From Schizochytrium sp. TIO01 (taxonomy: Eukaryota > Sar > Bigyra > Thraustochytrida > Thraustochytriidae): 64,000 nucleotides of DNA. The stretch spans positions 4,928,845 through 4,992,844 of the forward strand of contig SMSO01000014.1 in NCBI GenBank assembly GCA_004764695.1, in the 5' to 3' direction. A program made the translations under genes and the position numbers. Below, piece by piece: positions 1 through 11,855 of this stretch. Below the pieces are notes generated by a model that saw nothing but the letters and a program-made list of their open reading frames with translations, was not told the DNA's origin and ran no database searches. Every line of letters begins with the position of its first letter. The first letter of the stretch is position 1.

Positions 1-100
1 GCATGCTTTCCTCTTCGAAAGTCGCGGACAATCGAGTGTAACCATAGATTTTGGAATATCCTCATACACCTCGTAAACTGATATCTGGGTACTACGGTGA

Positions 101-460
101 GATTGGTTATTATTCCTAGATACGGAGCATCTGCAAATAAAGTCCTTCCGTGAGAGAATCCGAAGAAGAATCACTTGGTGGACGCCAAACCGCCCCCAAG
201 GGCTGAGGGACGTCCCTGGATATTGCAACACCGTAGTGCCCACCCAAACTTGGACTTGCACCGATTATTTAGCAGGATGTTTGGTTAAAATTTGGCACAA
301 TCAGCGGTACCTATACTTCATTGACGGCCTGGGACAAGATCTTTGGATCAAATTACATGGCCACCACACCATACAAGAGTTGCTAGATTACGAAACTGTC
401 CGCTTGCGAAAGGGAGCGAAGAGTGCAACTACGATCATTACCTCAGCTGGAATCAGCTAA
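101..460 (+). CDS. Possible terminal exon of a gene entering from the left edge
   Basis: The frame is open from just after a stop at 98-100 to a TAA at 458-460, about 119 codons. There is no ATG near its 5' end; the first start-like codon is a GTG at 236. The product is rich in Trp, Arg and His (for example RRRITWWTPN and LVKIWHNQRYLYF) and I recognise no family. It could be the last exon of a gene that begins outside the window, or a chance open frame. The stretch 461-945 after it shows nothing I can support. Confidence 0.2.
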   Translation, partial: DWLLFLDTEHLQIKSFRERIRRRITWWTPNRPQGLRDVPGYCNTVVPTQTWTCTDYLAGCLVKIWHNQRYLYFIDGLGQDLWIKLHGHHTIQELLDYETVRLRKGAKSATTIITSAGIS

Positions 461-945
461 GTTATGGTCGTCTTCCTGACTGACTATCACAGAATACGAT
501 CGGGGGACATTGGTGAGGATGGCTGTATCTTATTTAGATGTGGTTCCTTTTGACAGCATCATTAAAAATTAATATACCGAGCGTTTGATTAGAACTTGCA
601 GGGCGAATGGCAAAGCTTGTTGGCTGGGTCCGAACTGAAATCCTGAAATTTACTTTAACAAACAAACATATAAACTATAGAACAAAGAGAGAGAGGACGC
701 TATGCAGGGATATATGCCAACGAATAAGTCTGATCAAGTCTTTTGAATGCGTACACCTTCATTTCATTCTATTCGCATTTATTTTGTTGAAATGGAATGG
801 TGAAACTAAAGATAAAATTCAAAAACTGAAATGCACCCAGAATACAAGCCGTACTTGTCTGATCGAAATTTGGAGAAGTTTGAAGATCGTAACGTAATTC
901 TTCAAAGAAAAAGAAGTTATGAGCGTTGCAACGTAGACTCGGTGA

Positions 946-3555
946 TTAATTATCATCACGGAGGTAGCAAGTAAGTGAGCCACCGTAAGCAAGCTCGAGA
1001 TCATCGAGCATAAGCGAGCGTGGACCAAATCGAATAACCTCAAGAGCGCTAGTTACTGCAAATGCAGATGAAGGGCCAAAAGCAAGACTGCTACTAAAAG
1101 CATCGTCCAATGTTGCCGCAACATCACCAACACCGCCTTCATTAGCTAAATGAATGCTGCTGCTACTACTGCTGCTAGATAAGACAGGAATCAAGCCCCC
1201 CCTAAGACCATTGTTAATTGAGTCAAACTTGTCGAGCCATGCCTCATCTTGCGCGACGAGACGAGCGATCCCTCGCACATAGACATTGAGGATCTTCATG
1301 TAATTTTTAAGCTTGTATCCCATTCTTCCACGTGGAAACTTGAGATATTTGTGATTTGCTTCGTCCAATGACCACTTTTGCCATTCTGAACTACGATAGA
1401 AATCAAAGATATGCCGACTGCGGTCTTCATTCATCGAATCAATACGAGAAACTAGGTTGACTGAAGCGCCGTTCCAAAGCATGGTAAAACTAACCCACCA
1501 AAGAAAGTCGCGCATTGAGCGAATCTCAAATGGTGCGAGATCTGCTTGATGTCTGAACAAACTCATTAAGGGCTCGATGTTCGATGGTGACATGACCTGG
1601 CGCTCTCGAATATGGTTGCGCATTGCAGCTTGCCAGCCCTCGTCCAGCTGAGTAGGTCCAAGGTCAGCACCGCATACAGCACGCGTGTCGTGTTTACGGT
1701 AAAAGGATGTGTAAAGTGGTGAACCAAAAATGAGATCTGCATGTGTACTCGATAAAACAAGACTATCCCGCATGTCAAGGATCTCTCCTATCTCACCATC
1801 TTCAGAAATCTGCATTTCAATGATAGGAATCCATTCATGGCTCGTGCTCCACAAGGATTCAAGGTCTGCATATTCTGCAGGTAGCACCGTTTCTATAGAA
1901 ACTACACGAATAAGTAAATGGTTCGAGTAAAATCGTTCAGGCCCAAGATCAATGAGCGCCATGAGCATTCCAAGGGACGAAATGTCAGCTGTCAAAAGAA
2001 CCTGAATAGTACGCACGCCAAGCTGAATTGCACGGTTAACTGCAGCATCAGCCGTTCGCTGCATGAGATCGGGAATACCAGATTGGTCAAGAATCTCAGT
2101 CTGGACATCTTCGGACGAGCCTAGGAGCTGGTCATAGAGGGCGCTGCGCTCGCTGGCTGAGATGCCACCAGCTACTCTTCGAGTACGGCGTCCAATAAAA
2201 ACATTTGGAATTCGATCTGTCGGTGCCATACGAACTTCAGGATCGACGATTGTACCTGTGCGGTCAACGCAAGGGGTATTAAAAATCACAGAAGTGGCAA
2301 GAGCAAAATTTCCATTGGGGTTTGGAAAAACGGGACCACCTCCACGCACATAATAGGCAAAGAGCGGCGAGCACAGCAGCAAGGTTGAGCCGGATGTTTG
2401 ACGGCGTACCTCTACGCCATCGAAACTGCACTCCACAAGTAACAATTCTTCGAGCTCGGGACGTGGGATCAGCTCACAAATTTCATAAGCATCTAGACGA
2501 AGCTTTTCAGTAGGATCCATTTTAATTGCCGTAGGGATAATTGGAGAGTAGCGATCGAGCTTCAAATCAGGTAGGCCACCCAAATGTGCAATTGGGAAAG
2601 CCCGCGGCAGCATGAGAAGCTGAGTTAAGAATTGTGCGATGCGATGTGCGAATTGCATGGTTTTGCTTTCCTTGGGAGTCTTCCAAAAGTCATCCAGAGG
2701 GAACATACCGTCGGCCTCGTACAGAGACCAAAGCTTATCTGCAACACGTGCAATCCCCAAGCTTACACGGTTCACGACAATAGTGTTTTCGTAAGGGATT
2801 TCCTCAAGGAAGGAGTCGAATCGTACTGACCCGCGTGAGTCCTGTTCTGCCAGGTAGCACGCGGGGCTTTTAAAGTCTTGCACAAGGGCAGGAAAAGTCT
2901 TATTATCATAAATGCGAAGCTTCCGGAAACTTCTTGTTTCTGGATCAGCCTCGACTTGAGTTTTTCCCGACCATGGAGACTTTTTCTGAGCGCAGTGAAC
3001 AAAGAGTGACCCAGAAACAAAAGTGATGTCATCTGTACTGGTCAAAGATAGCATTCTTACAAGAAAGGCAACCTTGCCTGGGTATACTCTGTAGTACTCT
3101 TTTGGTCCTTTGAGCAGCTCGTGCGCCTCTTCGCGTTCGTCACCAAATCGTAAGACATCCTCAATGATAGTAATGTCGTAGGTCCCGTCATCCTTGATTA
3201 AGCTTTCGTCAGGAAGATCAACATAACCGTAGCGACTGACGAGAGGGGAAGCCGCTGGGTTTGAAGGATCTGTTGTTGCCTTTTGAAGTTCATGTGCGGC
3301 TCTAGAAAGACGAGTCAGCCGTTGAGAACCCCTTTGAAGAGAGTTCATGAGACTATTGGCAGCGATGCGTGTGCTTTTCCGCAATCGCACGCTTTTGGCT
3401 ACACGTCGTGACAGAGAGCCCTGGTTCGTCTTCTTGATCTTCTTATCTTCGGCTTCCTGCTCCATTCGCCTGCGCAACGTTGATGAAACCCCAGTGCTTT
3501 CGAGAGCCTCCAGCGATCTGGCCTCATTTGCATCCAAACCTAATCTACGATCCAT
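946..3555 (-). CDS. Uncharacterised 869-aa protein, possible degenerate asparagine-synthase-like C-terminal half
   Basis: A single uninterrupted 870-codon frame with an ATG at 3555 gives an 869-aa soluble protein. There is no signal peptide or membrane segment. Residues 1-95 are strongly basic and Ser/Arg rich and probably disordered. The middle part (about 110-480) is a mixed fold I do not recognise. Toward the C-terminus, a DFLWWVSFTMLWNG segment, then HIFDFYRSSEWQKWSL, then a YKLKNYMKI segment weakly recall the C-terminal part of bacterial asparagine-synthase-like proteins. The ATP-binding SGGxDS loop of that family is not visible, so any relation would be to an inactive or highly diverged member. 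A Ser8 tract lies near residue 800. The length and clean frame make it a real gene; the function is unknown. Confidence 0.85.
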   Translation of the reverse strand: MDRRLGLDANEARSLEALESTGVSSTLRRRMEQEAEDKKIKKTNQGSLSRRVAKSVRLRKSTRIAANSLMNSLQRGSQRLTRLSRAAHELQKATTDPSNPAASPLVSRYGYVDLPDESLIKDDGTYDITIIEDVLRFGDEREEAHELLKGPKEYYRVYPGKVAFLVRMLSLTSTDDITFVSGSLFVHCAQKKSPWSGKTQVEADPETRSFRKLRIYDNKTFPALVQDFKSPACYLAEQDSRGSVRFDSFLEEIPYENTIVVNRVSLGIARVADKLWSLYEADGMFPLDDFWKTPKESKTMQFAHRIAQFLTQLLMLPRAFPIAHLGGLPDLKLDRYSPIIPTAIKMDPTEKLRLDAYEICELIPRPELEELLLVECSFDGVEVRRQTSGSTLLLCSPLFAYYVRGGGPVFPNPNGNFALATSVIFNTPCVDRTGTIVDPEVRMAPTDRIPNVFIGRRTRRVAGGISASERSALYDQLLGSSEDVQTEILDQSGIPDLMQRTADAAVNRAIQLGVRTIQVLLTADISSLGMLMALIDLGPERFYSNHLLIRVVSIETVLPAEYADLESLWSTSHEWIPIIEMQISEDGEIGEILDMRDSLVLSSTHADLIFGSPLYTSFYRKHDTRAVCGADLGPTQLDEGWQAAMRNHIRERQVMSPSNIEPLMSLFRHQADLAPFEIRSMRDFLWWVSFTMLWNGASVNLVSRIDSMNEDRSRHIFDFYRSSEWQKWSLDEANHKYLKFPRGRMGYKLKNYMKILNVYVRGIARLVAQDEAWLDKFDSINNGLRGGLIPVLSSSSSSSSIHLANEGGVGDVAATLDDAFSSSLAFGPSSAFAVTSALEVIRFGPRSLMLDDLELAYGGSLTCYLRDDN

Positions 3556-4573
3556 CTTTGCTGTTCTACAGATCTTGACTATGAGGCTGCTTTAGATATA
3601 CAGAATTCTTCAACAGAGCTTCCTCAATTCTGCAGAACTACAAGCTCATCAATGCTTACAAGCTCGACCCCTGCACTTTTTGTATTCTTTGCCCTGCTTC
3701 CCTATCGCTCTTGGTGTTGACATGTACCGTAGCGAGCAGACAGATCGCGGCCCAGTTAGAGGTTTGATCGGAATCCGCTTTCGAACCAGCCGCAAACGTG
3801 CAGCAGTTGCGGAACTTATGTTTATGATATGGATCACCTTAGGCAAGCCTGGTGTGCCACCCAACTAGACTCGCTTTCAAATGCGCTCGATTCCAAAGAC
3901 ATGATCAATAACAACAGCAAAAAACGATTCAGGTGGGCACGGACTTTGCGGAACTTCTAGGGGCTTCTAAAGTTACCTCTAAGCACTAATAGTGTTGGCC
4001 AAATCGAAAGAACTTTATTCAATTTAATTTATTTTTTAGGCACTAATTAAATATTATCTAGTAGTAGGAGTAAAAACATATGTATAGTTTTTATTCTTTT
4101 TTCAACATTTTCATTCTGTTACTTCAAAAAATAAAAAATAAAGCAGGAATGCCAATTTTCTCTAATGTATTCGTACGCTTTGTTACTTGAAGGTACATCT
4201 TCTTCTTCTTCCTTGCAGTCCCTGCAACTTTCATCTTTCATTCCTATGCTAATAAAACTTGGAACTGGAAATTGAGCGCTAACTTACTTAATTATTTCCA
4301 GGACTCCGCATTCTGCATCATCCCAGCGACACGAAGACAACTCATTAGTTAGCATTGATTATAAATTCAAGTCGAGGAGGATAAATGCCAGAAACCAGGG
4401 ATTGACGCGTAGTTCTTTCTGCCAGTCAAAAGTGAGCGACTGAGTGATTAATTGAGTGATTGATTGAGTGTTGAATGAGTGGGTAATCGAGCAGCTCCTC
4501 AACACAAGGATGAAATCACACACTCAGTGGAGCCTCTGCTTGTTTGGGTGTTCACCTTCTTTAATTCGCTGAG

Positions 4574-4592
4574 TTAGCTAGCTAGCTAGCTG
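4574..4592. repeat. TAGC tetranucleotide repeat
   Basis: Four consecutive TAGC units followed by an imperfect TGGC unit. A short self-complementary microsatellite; similar AGCT-type runs occur near 41415 and 43345. Confidence 0.8.
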
Positions 4593-5290
4593 GCTGCCTT
4601 CGAAGTTTCTCAATCCTTCAAGTTGAACTCCCAAATCTACCCAGCACCCAGGATGGTGGGAATGTCATGGGCCTCGCTCTCCCTTTGCAAACAAAGGATC
4701 GCAAACAACAGGCTTTCAAGTTGCTGCCGAGAAGGGGCCTTCGTTGCCCAAAGAATTGTAAAGGCAAAACAAAAGCATAAGAAATACCTTGCGCAATGAT
4801 CCCGATCGCCTGCGACTAATCACCTATATCTTTCTTGGGATGCCGATGCGACGATTGGTTTTCCTGGCGTTGTTCCCACCATGACTGATATCGCACACGG
4901 AATCGCAATGTACGAGACGGGCCTGGGCTTTTTGTAAGTCCTTCTATATATCTATCTAGTCATAGCAGCACTCAGGCTTGAATGAAAAAATTCGTAGAAA
5001 CTCCATTCAGACCAGTCGTCGCAAATGCAGGACGGTAAGCGACCGCCTCAAGCAGACATAAATCGCCAAGGGCTCAGAGGATGCAGAGCTCTTCACTGCC
5101 AATGATCTTGCTGGGTTGGAGAACCGAGAGTCAGACACCATGGAATGCTACCTTTGAGCATTCAACAACGACAAACCCACGGGAAATTCCGACAGGAAAA
5201 GCTTCCAGAGGCAACTAGGTGCCTCCAAAACTAAGGACAGGTCAGCAACCCTGGGAGCAAGAGACCAACGACGTGGAATATACTTCCTGT

Positions 5291-5324
5291 ACTGCTGCTG
5301 CTACTGCTGCTGCTACTGTTGCTG
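5291..5324. repeat. CTG/CTA triplet repeat
   Basis: Imperfect trinucleotide run of CTG units interrupted by CTA and TTG. It would encode polyserine on the minus strand, in a frame that shows no other coding character. Confidence 0.75.
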
Positions 5325-6477
5325 TGCAGGCCACCTGCGCATGAGATGGATGTCAAGACTGCTAAAACGTCATGAAGACCGATTTTGACATTTGTGCTTC
5401 TTCTTCTTTTTTTCTTTTCTTTCAATGGTTTTTTCTTTTCTTTTTTCTTTTTTTCAAAGTGAGAAGTCATGTACTGTTTTCGCTAGAAAGCGGCATACGA
5501 TATAATAGTAGATAGTAGTAATACTACTTCAAGTAACCAAAATAATGCCGGATGGATGCTCACGTGCTGTCATCTGCACGTGCTGACACGATAGGTGGTT
5601 GGGGAAATCTCGACAAGGAGTAGTAACCTGCAAGAGCTATTTGAGCGTCCGCGGAAGAGATAGGAACCTGCATGAGACTCGCCAATAGGGAGGGACTATT
5701 CTACCCTTGCAACTATTCACACGATGGGACGGCGAAGAAGCGAAAACGACCATTAGAAATGTATGGGTGGAGAATTGTAAGCAATTTGGAGTGATACTCG
5801 AAGATTTGAGAAATCGAGGCTCTTGGCAAACTGAGTATCAGGTGCTATGATGATTTTGCTATCAAATTTGCAATTGCAACTGAGATCTGGCTGTTCTAGC
5901 AACAGTACGTAGACCTAAAAATACCGTACTTTAAAATAAGACCTTGCAAATTATTTTGCTTATTCCGTTCAGACAAAATAAAAGAAGAGCGATGGTGCTC
6001 AAACTTTGAATCCTACCGCCGGCCGATGAACTAATCTAATTAACTTGCGCGTTTCAAAATTCAGCCTAAACTTATTTGCTAGAAATATGTATTTCGCTTT
6101 CCTGCTCCGCGAAATCATATTCATAAGTTTGTAATTTTCTCTCAGCAATATAGTTGCAAATACAAAAGGTTTGAGGACAAATTTAGATTGGATAAGGACT
6201 TCAAAGGACGAGATACTGCAGACTAAATAAATCATCCAACCAATCCTTTTACTTGGTTGAAACTCATGTTAAAGCATATCGAACCCGTGAGTAGACAATA
6301 CTCAGGTGTAGAGCACCCCCTCTAAGCAGTCAGCAAAAGGTTCTAGCGCTTCCATTATATGTTAGCTTCCATTTTGAATCCAATATTGATTTTGCAGGTT
6401 GGAATTGCTGTAAATCCACCACCATAACTTCGAACAGCAAATAAAGCCTCTCTTTTACGTCACATGCTCGCCTCGTG

Positions 6478-6502
6478 CCCCCCTTCCCCCCCCCTCCCCC
6501 CC
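6478..6502. repeat. C-rich homopolymer tract
   Basis: C runs of 6 to 8 bases interrupted by TT and T. A G-rich minus strand of this kind could form quadruplex-like structure and is also prone to sequencing error. Confidence 0.8.
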
Positions 6503-7386
6503 TTGCGCCTTGAAGCAAGCACACTTGAACAAAAACTATCCAATGTCAATGTTGAATTTCCCTTGAAGGACGTGGCAGCATCTGAGGGTTTTTCGAAACC
6601 CAACCGTAGTCTCGAGGGCCAAGCTCCCAAAACGCACTTGCAAGCTCTTCCAAGAAAACGGGAGCGGAAACCCCCTCTCCACCATCAGAGTCACCTGCTC
6701 TACATCGAGACGAATTATCTTCACGTCAGTCCAACTTAATTAAAAGCAACCAAACCGCAAGATGCCAGCAACCATCACGTGCCTCTGAGAGACAGATATG
6801 GAGTGTCTCTGTGCGGAGTGTTGGCCCCACTTGTCCCCACACTTCAGCTTCCCACAGACCGACGACGCACTCCACATCAGTTCGACGACTGGCAAGCAAG
6901 CAGGCAAGTGCCTAGTATTGCATTGCAGTTAGTTTTAGGCACCTTGAATGAGAAATCGTTTGGATATCGTTTGACGTTTGATGAAGACGAAGTTGAGTTG
7001 ATTGGATTCATCTCAAGTTGCGGAATGGCTCAGAGCAGACGTGCTCGGAATGCCGGTTTCTTGGAGCAAGCAAAGATGATGATTGGAGACGAAGCTTGCG
7101 TCTGTAGTTTCAAAGTTCAAGCCACCCCGATGTGCGAGGCGGACAAACAAAGCTGCCCAACTGGCGATCTGGGCATCGATCGAGAAACCCTGTCTTTATC
7201 CGTGAACGCCGGAGTTCCGAACAGCCCATTGGGTTCGTGAACTTGAGTCTAACATCGAACGATCGATTGGGCAGGCTTGGATTGGTCTTGAATAGCTGTA
7301 GGCGCTGGCAGCGCAGAGCTGCAGACGAGCAAATTATGGAAGGCTTTTTATTCTCGTTCGCATTCGTATTCTCATTATCACTCTAA

Positions 7387-7424
7387 TTCTTATTCTTATT
7401 CTTATTCTTATTCTTATTCTTATT
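7387..7424. repeat. TTCTTA hexanucleotide tandem repeat
   Basis: At least six near-perfect copies of a TTCTTA unit. Degenerate TTCTCA/TTCGTA-like units flank it on both sides from about 7345 to 7475, suggesting an older, longer array that has decayed at its edges. Confidence 0.85.
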
Positions 7425-7898
7425 TTGATTCTCATTACTATTCTTAATAATTCTGATTCTTATGCTTATTCTGATCTTCTGTGCGTATTTGTGTCTACGA
7501 TGGTACTCAAAGAAGAAGAAGGGTTTCAGAATAAGGATAGCAGGCGGTGGATTTATATCTTGAAGCAGTAGCACGTAGGTAAGTATTCGTATTGTGGAAC
7601 TTTGTTCGGCATGCACGTCGTTATGGAGCCCTTTTGTGCCTCCAATTGCAGACTTCGTTCGGACAAATCGCTGGCCATCATAAGACGGAGCCCGCCTGCG
7701 AGTTCAGTTTCCAGGCCTAACGTCAAGCCACAGACAGAAGAAGAAGCAGGATCGAAGCCTTCCTTCGTTCTGATTCGTTGCCGATTTCGATCAGGTCAGC
7801 AAAGTGAGGGCTTTGGTTGGTTCGCGCGTTTACGGAGACTCTTTTGGAGGATCACGGTGATTGACCCAAAGCATCGAGAGAACCCAAGAGATGATAGG

Positions 7899-7919
7899 CA
7901 CTCACTCACTCACTCACTC
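7899..7919. repeat. CACT tetranucleotide repeat
   Basis: Five consecutive CACT units, a simple microsatellite. Confidence 0.8.
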
Positions 7920-10900
7920 TCAAACGGATGATCTTGCGTGAGGAATTAGAGGCAGGCAATCACGTGCTCTGCAGCATCTGCACAGATCTGCCTTTGCCTG
8001 ACTTGACAGACAATGAGTGCGAACGGCATCACGGCCTGCAGGCCTGGGAAACAAGTAAAGTCGACGCCATGGGAGCGATCGAGCGATGGAAGAGTCATTT
8101 GCGGGTTCCGGTTGATTGCTCTGAGGCGGTATTCTGGAGCATGCAGCAGCGTAGAGCTGAGATGCATAACGGCCTTACGACCCATTAGTGCATTGTTATT
8201 TGATAAGAGCAGGTGATACGAACAGGAGAAAGAAGCGCCCTCAGAGTGCTCCTCTTATTTAGGCCAGGCATCCTTTGCTGGAAGCACCCGAACTACGGCC
8301 TGCGACTCGGACAGCCCTTTTGAGAATGAGATGAGAGCACTGCGCTGCTGCTGCGATGCCACAGGGAAAATAAAAATGCAAAGATAGCGGTTGCGACTGT
8401 TGGGTTGACTATCCAGGTCACACGCAAATATGATGTACAGGAAGTGAGCACGGTGCTAAAAATGAATGGGAGCTTGCGATCCTGTTGTCGAAAATTGCAA
8501 TGCGCCCGGCTATCTTACGTGATGTTAATAGAACAAGCTTGCTCCAGGGCAGAAAGAGCCGATTATTGCTCAGAAAACCCTGGCATTCGCCTCGTCTGGC
8601 GTGCGCCCCTTTCTTGCTATCAAGGTAGCTGCTGTCCGCATCTTACAACTAGTCCAAATGGATTGCATACAAAGAGCCTTGGTTAGGTGTCGACCTTCGC
8701 CAAGGCCGTGAGACTGATCATATTGAACAGGATTGAAATGTAATATAAATTCGTATTTTAACGTTAAAATCAACTTGTAGTCCATCGGGTGGCTATGACT
8801 AAGTACCTGATCACTGCTTGCCTTGTCAATTTGCGATCAACTTCACCTTCACAGAAAATATTGGTACAAGTACAGGAAAATCGCGGGATTTTACTGTCGT
8901 GAAAGTTCCCTTTTTTCAGAATCATACTATAATACGTTTAGCCCATATGCATACCTGGCAAGCTGTGATAATAGAGGACAAGTATACCCCACGTCCATCA
9001 TAATGGTCTGGTGTGAATACGTCGGACGTAGTGTTGGGTTTTGAGCAATGGCTTTCAGTTGCCATTTGAGCTCAATTTAGAGATTTGAGGGGAAATTTTA
9101 ATAGCATTAGGTTTCAATCATTCAAGCGTCATGTGTCCGAAAGTAGAGAGGAAACTCAAGTGCAACTTGAACAACTTAAAACTTTAAAAAAGGATATTAT
9201 TGTACGAAAGTTCCTCGCGAAGAATGAACTCATAAAGTGCAGGAAAACTTTATTCTTATATTTTGCCTTTGTAAAACCGTATATATCACTACTTGACCGT
9301 AGACCTCCCTCAAATGGAAGGACATTTCATGGAAGACTTAACTACTATCCCATCCTTGTATTTTTACATTTCGAATGTAGTTGTATTTATTTCTTTGTGT
9401 TTTTCTCTTTTTTAATAGCATTTTCCCCATTCGCGAGTGTCTATCAACGCGGGTATCAACCAGAAAGTAATTTCGGCCTTCTTTAAATACAAACATAAAA
9501 GTAAATCTAAACTGAATGTGCCCGTTACTTCACCGGGGGGATTTAGACTAGGACTTCACGTCTAGTAATTTGCTATAATAAAATCCGTTACTTTTTTTTA
9601 AACTCGGGAAAGAAGGATAAATATAAGTATATAGGTACTGGCTGCAGGATCGTTTTTATAACAGAATGCGGGAAACCGTGTTCTTTTGATTTCAATTCAA
9701 GCAGCGTCCTTTCATCAACCAGCACTGGCACGAAACAACAGCTGTGTAAACTCAGTGGCTCGATTAGCACGCTTTGTTTGCAGCTCTGAAATAAGTAAGA
9801 TTAGTAAAGCTGCTTCCTACAGAGAACTTGACTCAAGGATAGTAAAAATCCTCATCTTGAGTGCGCTAGCCAATGCCCTGTTGGCTTACATTGAGACAGT
9901 AGGCGGATTTCTACATCTGAGAGTTGTACATGAGACCTTGCGAGCTAACTTTGTTGTCTTGTTCGCAGAAATGATGACTGTCTAAACGAAATGAACAAAT
10001 AGGCATCTACGCTAAACAGACACTAACCGTGCTAAGTAAGCAATTATTATTGTCTTCAGATGCAGAAGGTGTGAGATGATTTTGCTCATCGCCCTTTGTT
10101 GAAATGAACACACCATCAGATTGAAGCAACAGGTGACATCTGGGAATGCAGTTTCGCCTCTTTTGCTGGAAGTCCACAGCTTATATTCTTTTATCCCTGT
10201 AGATAATAGCTCAGTCAATTTGGAAGAGTGCCAAGAGAGAGAACTTATGCTATAGTATCTAAAATCTAGGCATACTCTCGTGGACAAAGCGGTAGATGAA
10301 GTCAGAAGCAGTCAGGGAAAGTGCCCAAAACCCTCTTTGCAGACGCCCTACCAACACTAACAGTAGCCCTTTCCTCATACAACATCAACATAATTAGAGC
10401 TAACTGAAGCGGAGCAACTCGAAGTTCCTATTTTAATTAGACTGCTCTACTTTTATGTTATTTGCTCGCAACGGATTTTTTCCACACCGTTCAGAAAGCT
10501 TGCATGCCTCGATTACTATCTGGTGAGGACTATCATAAGAACAACCCTCCAGTGGCATGTCATTTTGTCCGTGCGTTCAGCTTATCCCAGCTATGTTCCT
10601 GCCTATGGCCAATCAAATCGACGCCCTCTCTCTACCCGAGCGTGAGCAACCTCTTTAGAGGCCTAAATTTTGCGCGTGGCGTCACGGCAGTGCTCAATTG
10701 TTAATTTTCTATTATAAAGATCCGTTGAACCACTTATATTGCTTCCTCTTGCGCCAAAATACTCAATGCCAAAATCTCCTTCGTGTGCACCCGCGCTGAG
10801 CTAAAAATAGTGCCTTTCGCGAGCTTGTAACGTTGATTCCTGCTCCACTCCTTCCTATTCGCTCAGCTCATCATTACATAGTCAGCTTACAACTTCTCGT

Positions 10901-11712
10901 ATGGCAAACTATTTGGTCACCTACTTCCTTTCATGAGTGTAGCTGCTTGCTTGCTAAGTGATAATATAGTACATTCCTAATTGCGTGCTGCCTGGACCGC
11001 TTGCCTGGTTATATTCCCCGCTAAGTACTCTTCAACCTTGGTAACATTGGTCAAAACCACCTCCTGCTTTGGTGGCGGAGGCAAAGCGCGCGAGGCAGCC
11101 CGCACGCCGATACGAACGGCGTGCTTTGGTGGCGCTGCTCTCACGAGTTAAGTCCCCGACTTCCTTGATACTATAAAGTCTGCTGCTCAGAGGTTTTACT
11201 TGCACCAGCTCGCCTCGAGTAGAATAGCGCAAGCGGCAAAGCTAGCACGCCTTTGCTTTGTTTGGTTTCTTCGCAGTGTATGGGCAATCACAGTTTGAAC
11301 CCTGCCAAGGCGAGACAACCTCGGATTCACATCATACAGCACCATCAATAGTTGGACTGTTAAAAAAAGATCAGCAAACTTTGCATGTGTTAAGCTGTGA
11401 GCTGATCAAGCCTTCTACTTCACCAAGCTTTAATATTTACATCCAATCAGATTAAGAAGTATAAAACGAACGACTCTGACCAGCAGCCGATTTGTCATCG
11501 TGCTGAGGTGTTGTTTGGGTTGGTGAGAATACATTGCGATTTACAGTAAATATACGGAGATTCCTTTGCGTATCACCTAGCCTTCTCTTCAAGGACGAAT
11601 ACATTCTTTTTGTAGTTTCAGCGGACCAGAGGCAGCTTTGAGAATACAATCTTTAGTGCCCTTATCTTGCAAGAGTTTCTGTGGCGGTCAACACCAGTTC
11701 TACACATTGCTG

Positions 11713-11736
11713 CTGCTGCTGCTTCGGCAGCAGCAG
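11713..11736 (+). promoter_or_regulatory. CUG/CAG hairpin with UUCG loop upstream of the flippase gene
   Basis: A 10-bp stem, CTGCTGCTGC pairing with GCAGCAGCAG, closes on a TTCG loop, giving the classic very stable C(UUCG)G tetraloop in RNA. It lies about 120 nt upstream of the P4-ATPase ATG at 11856, where the mRNA leader is expected. The structure is visible directly; a role in translation or mRNA stability is inference. Confidence 0.6.
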
Positions 11737-11855
11737 GCATAAAGCACTACCATATTTTCGGGCGGCTATTCTCATTCTGTCTCTTTCTGTGTGCTTGGAA
11801 GCGACTATTAATAAACCGTGGTCGGCGATTTCAGGAAAATTAGCTCTTCAAAACT

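Larger units (their letters stand above)
3556..11702. other. Gene-poor spacer with simple repeats
   Basis: About 8 kb with no frame I can defend as a gene. The longest frames (6779-7240 and 9085-9486) start at non-ATG codons and show no domain or conserved motif. The stretch contains a TAGC run near 4574-4592, a CTG/CTA triplet run near 5291-5324, a pyrimidine tract near 5397-5458, a C-rich tract near 6478-6502, hexanucleotide repeats near 7387-7424 and a CACT run near 7899-7919. Small or multi-exon genes could have been missed. Confidence 0.5.

Noticed and set aside
6779-7240. A 153-codon open frame on the plus strand
   Set aside because: It starts at a GTG, has no motif or consistent protein character, and lies in a repeat-rich spacer.
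9085-9486. A 133-codon AT-rich frame on the plus strand
   Set aside because: Non-ATG start and a Phe-rich composition that follows local T-richness rather than coding.
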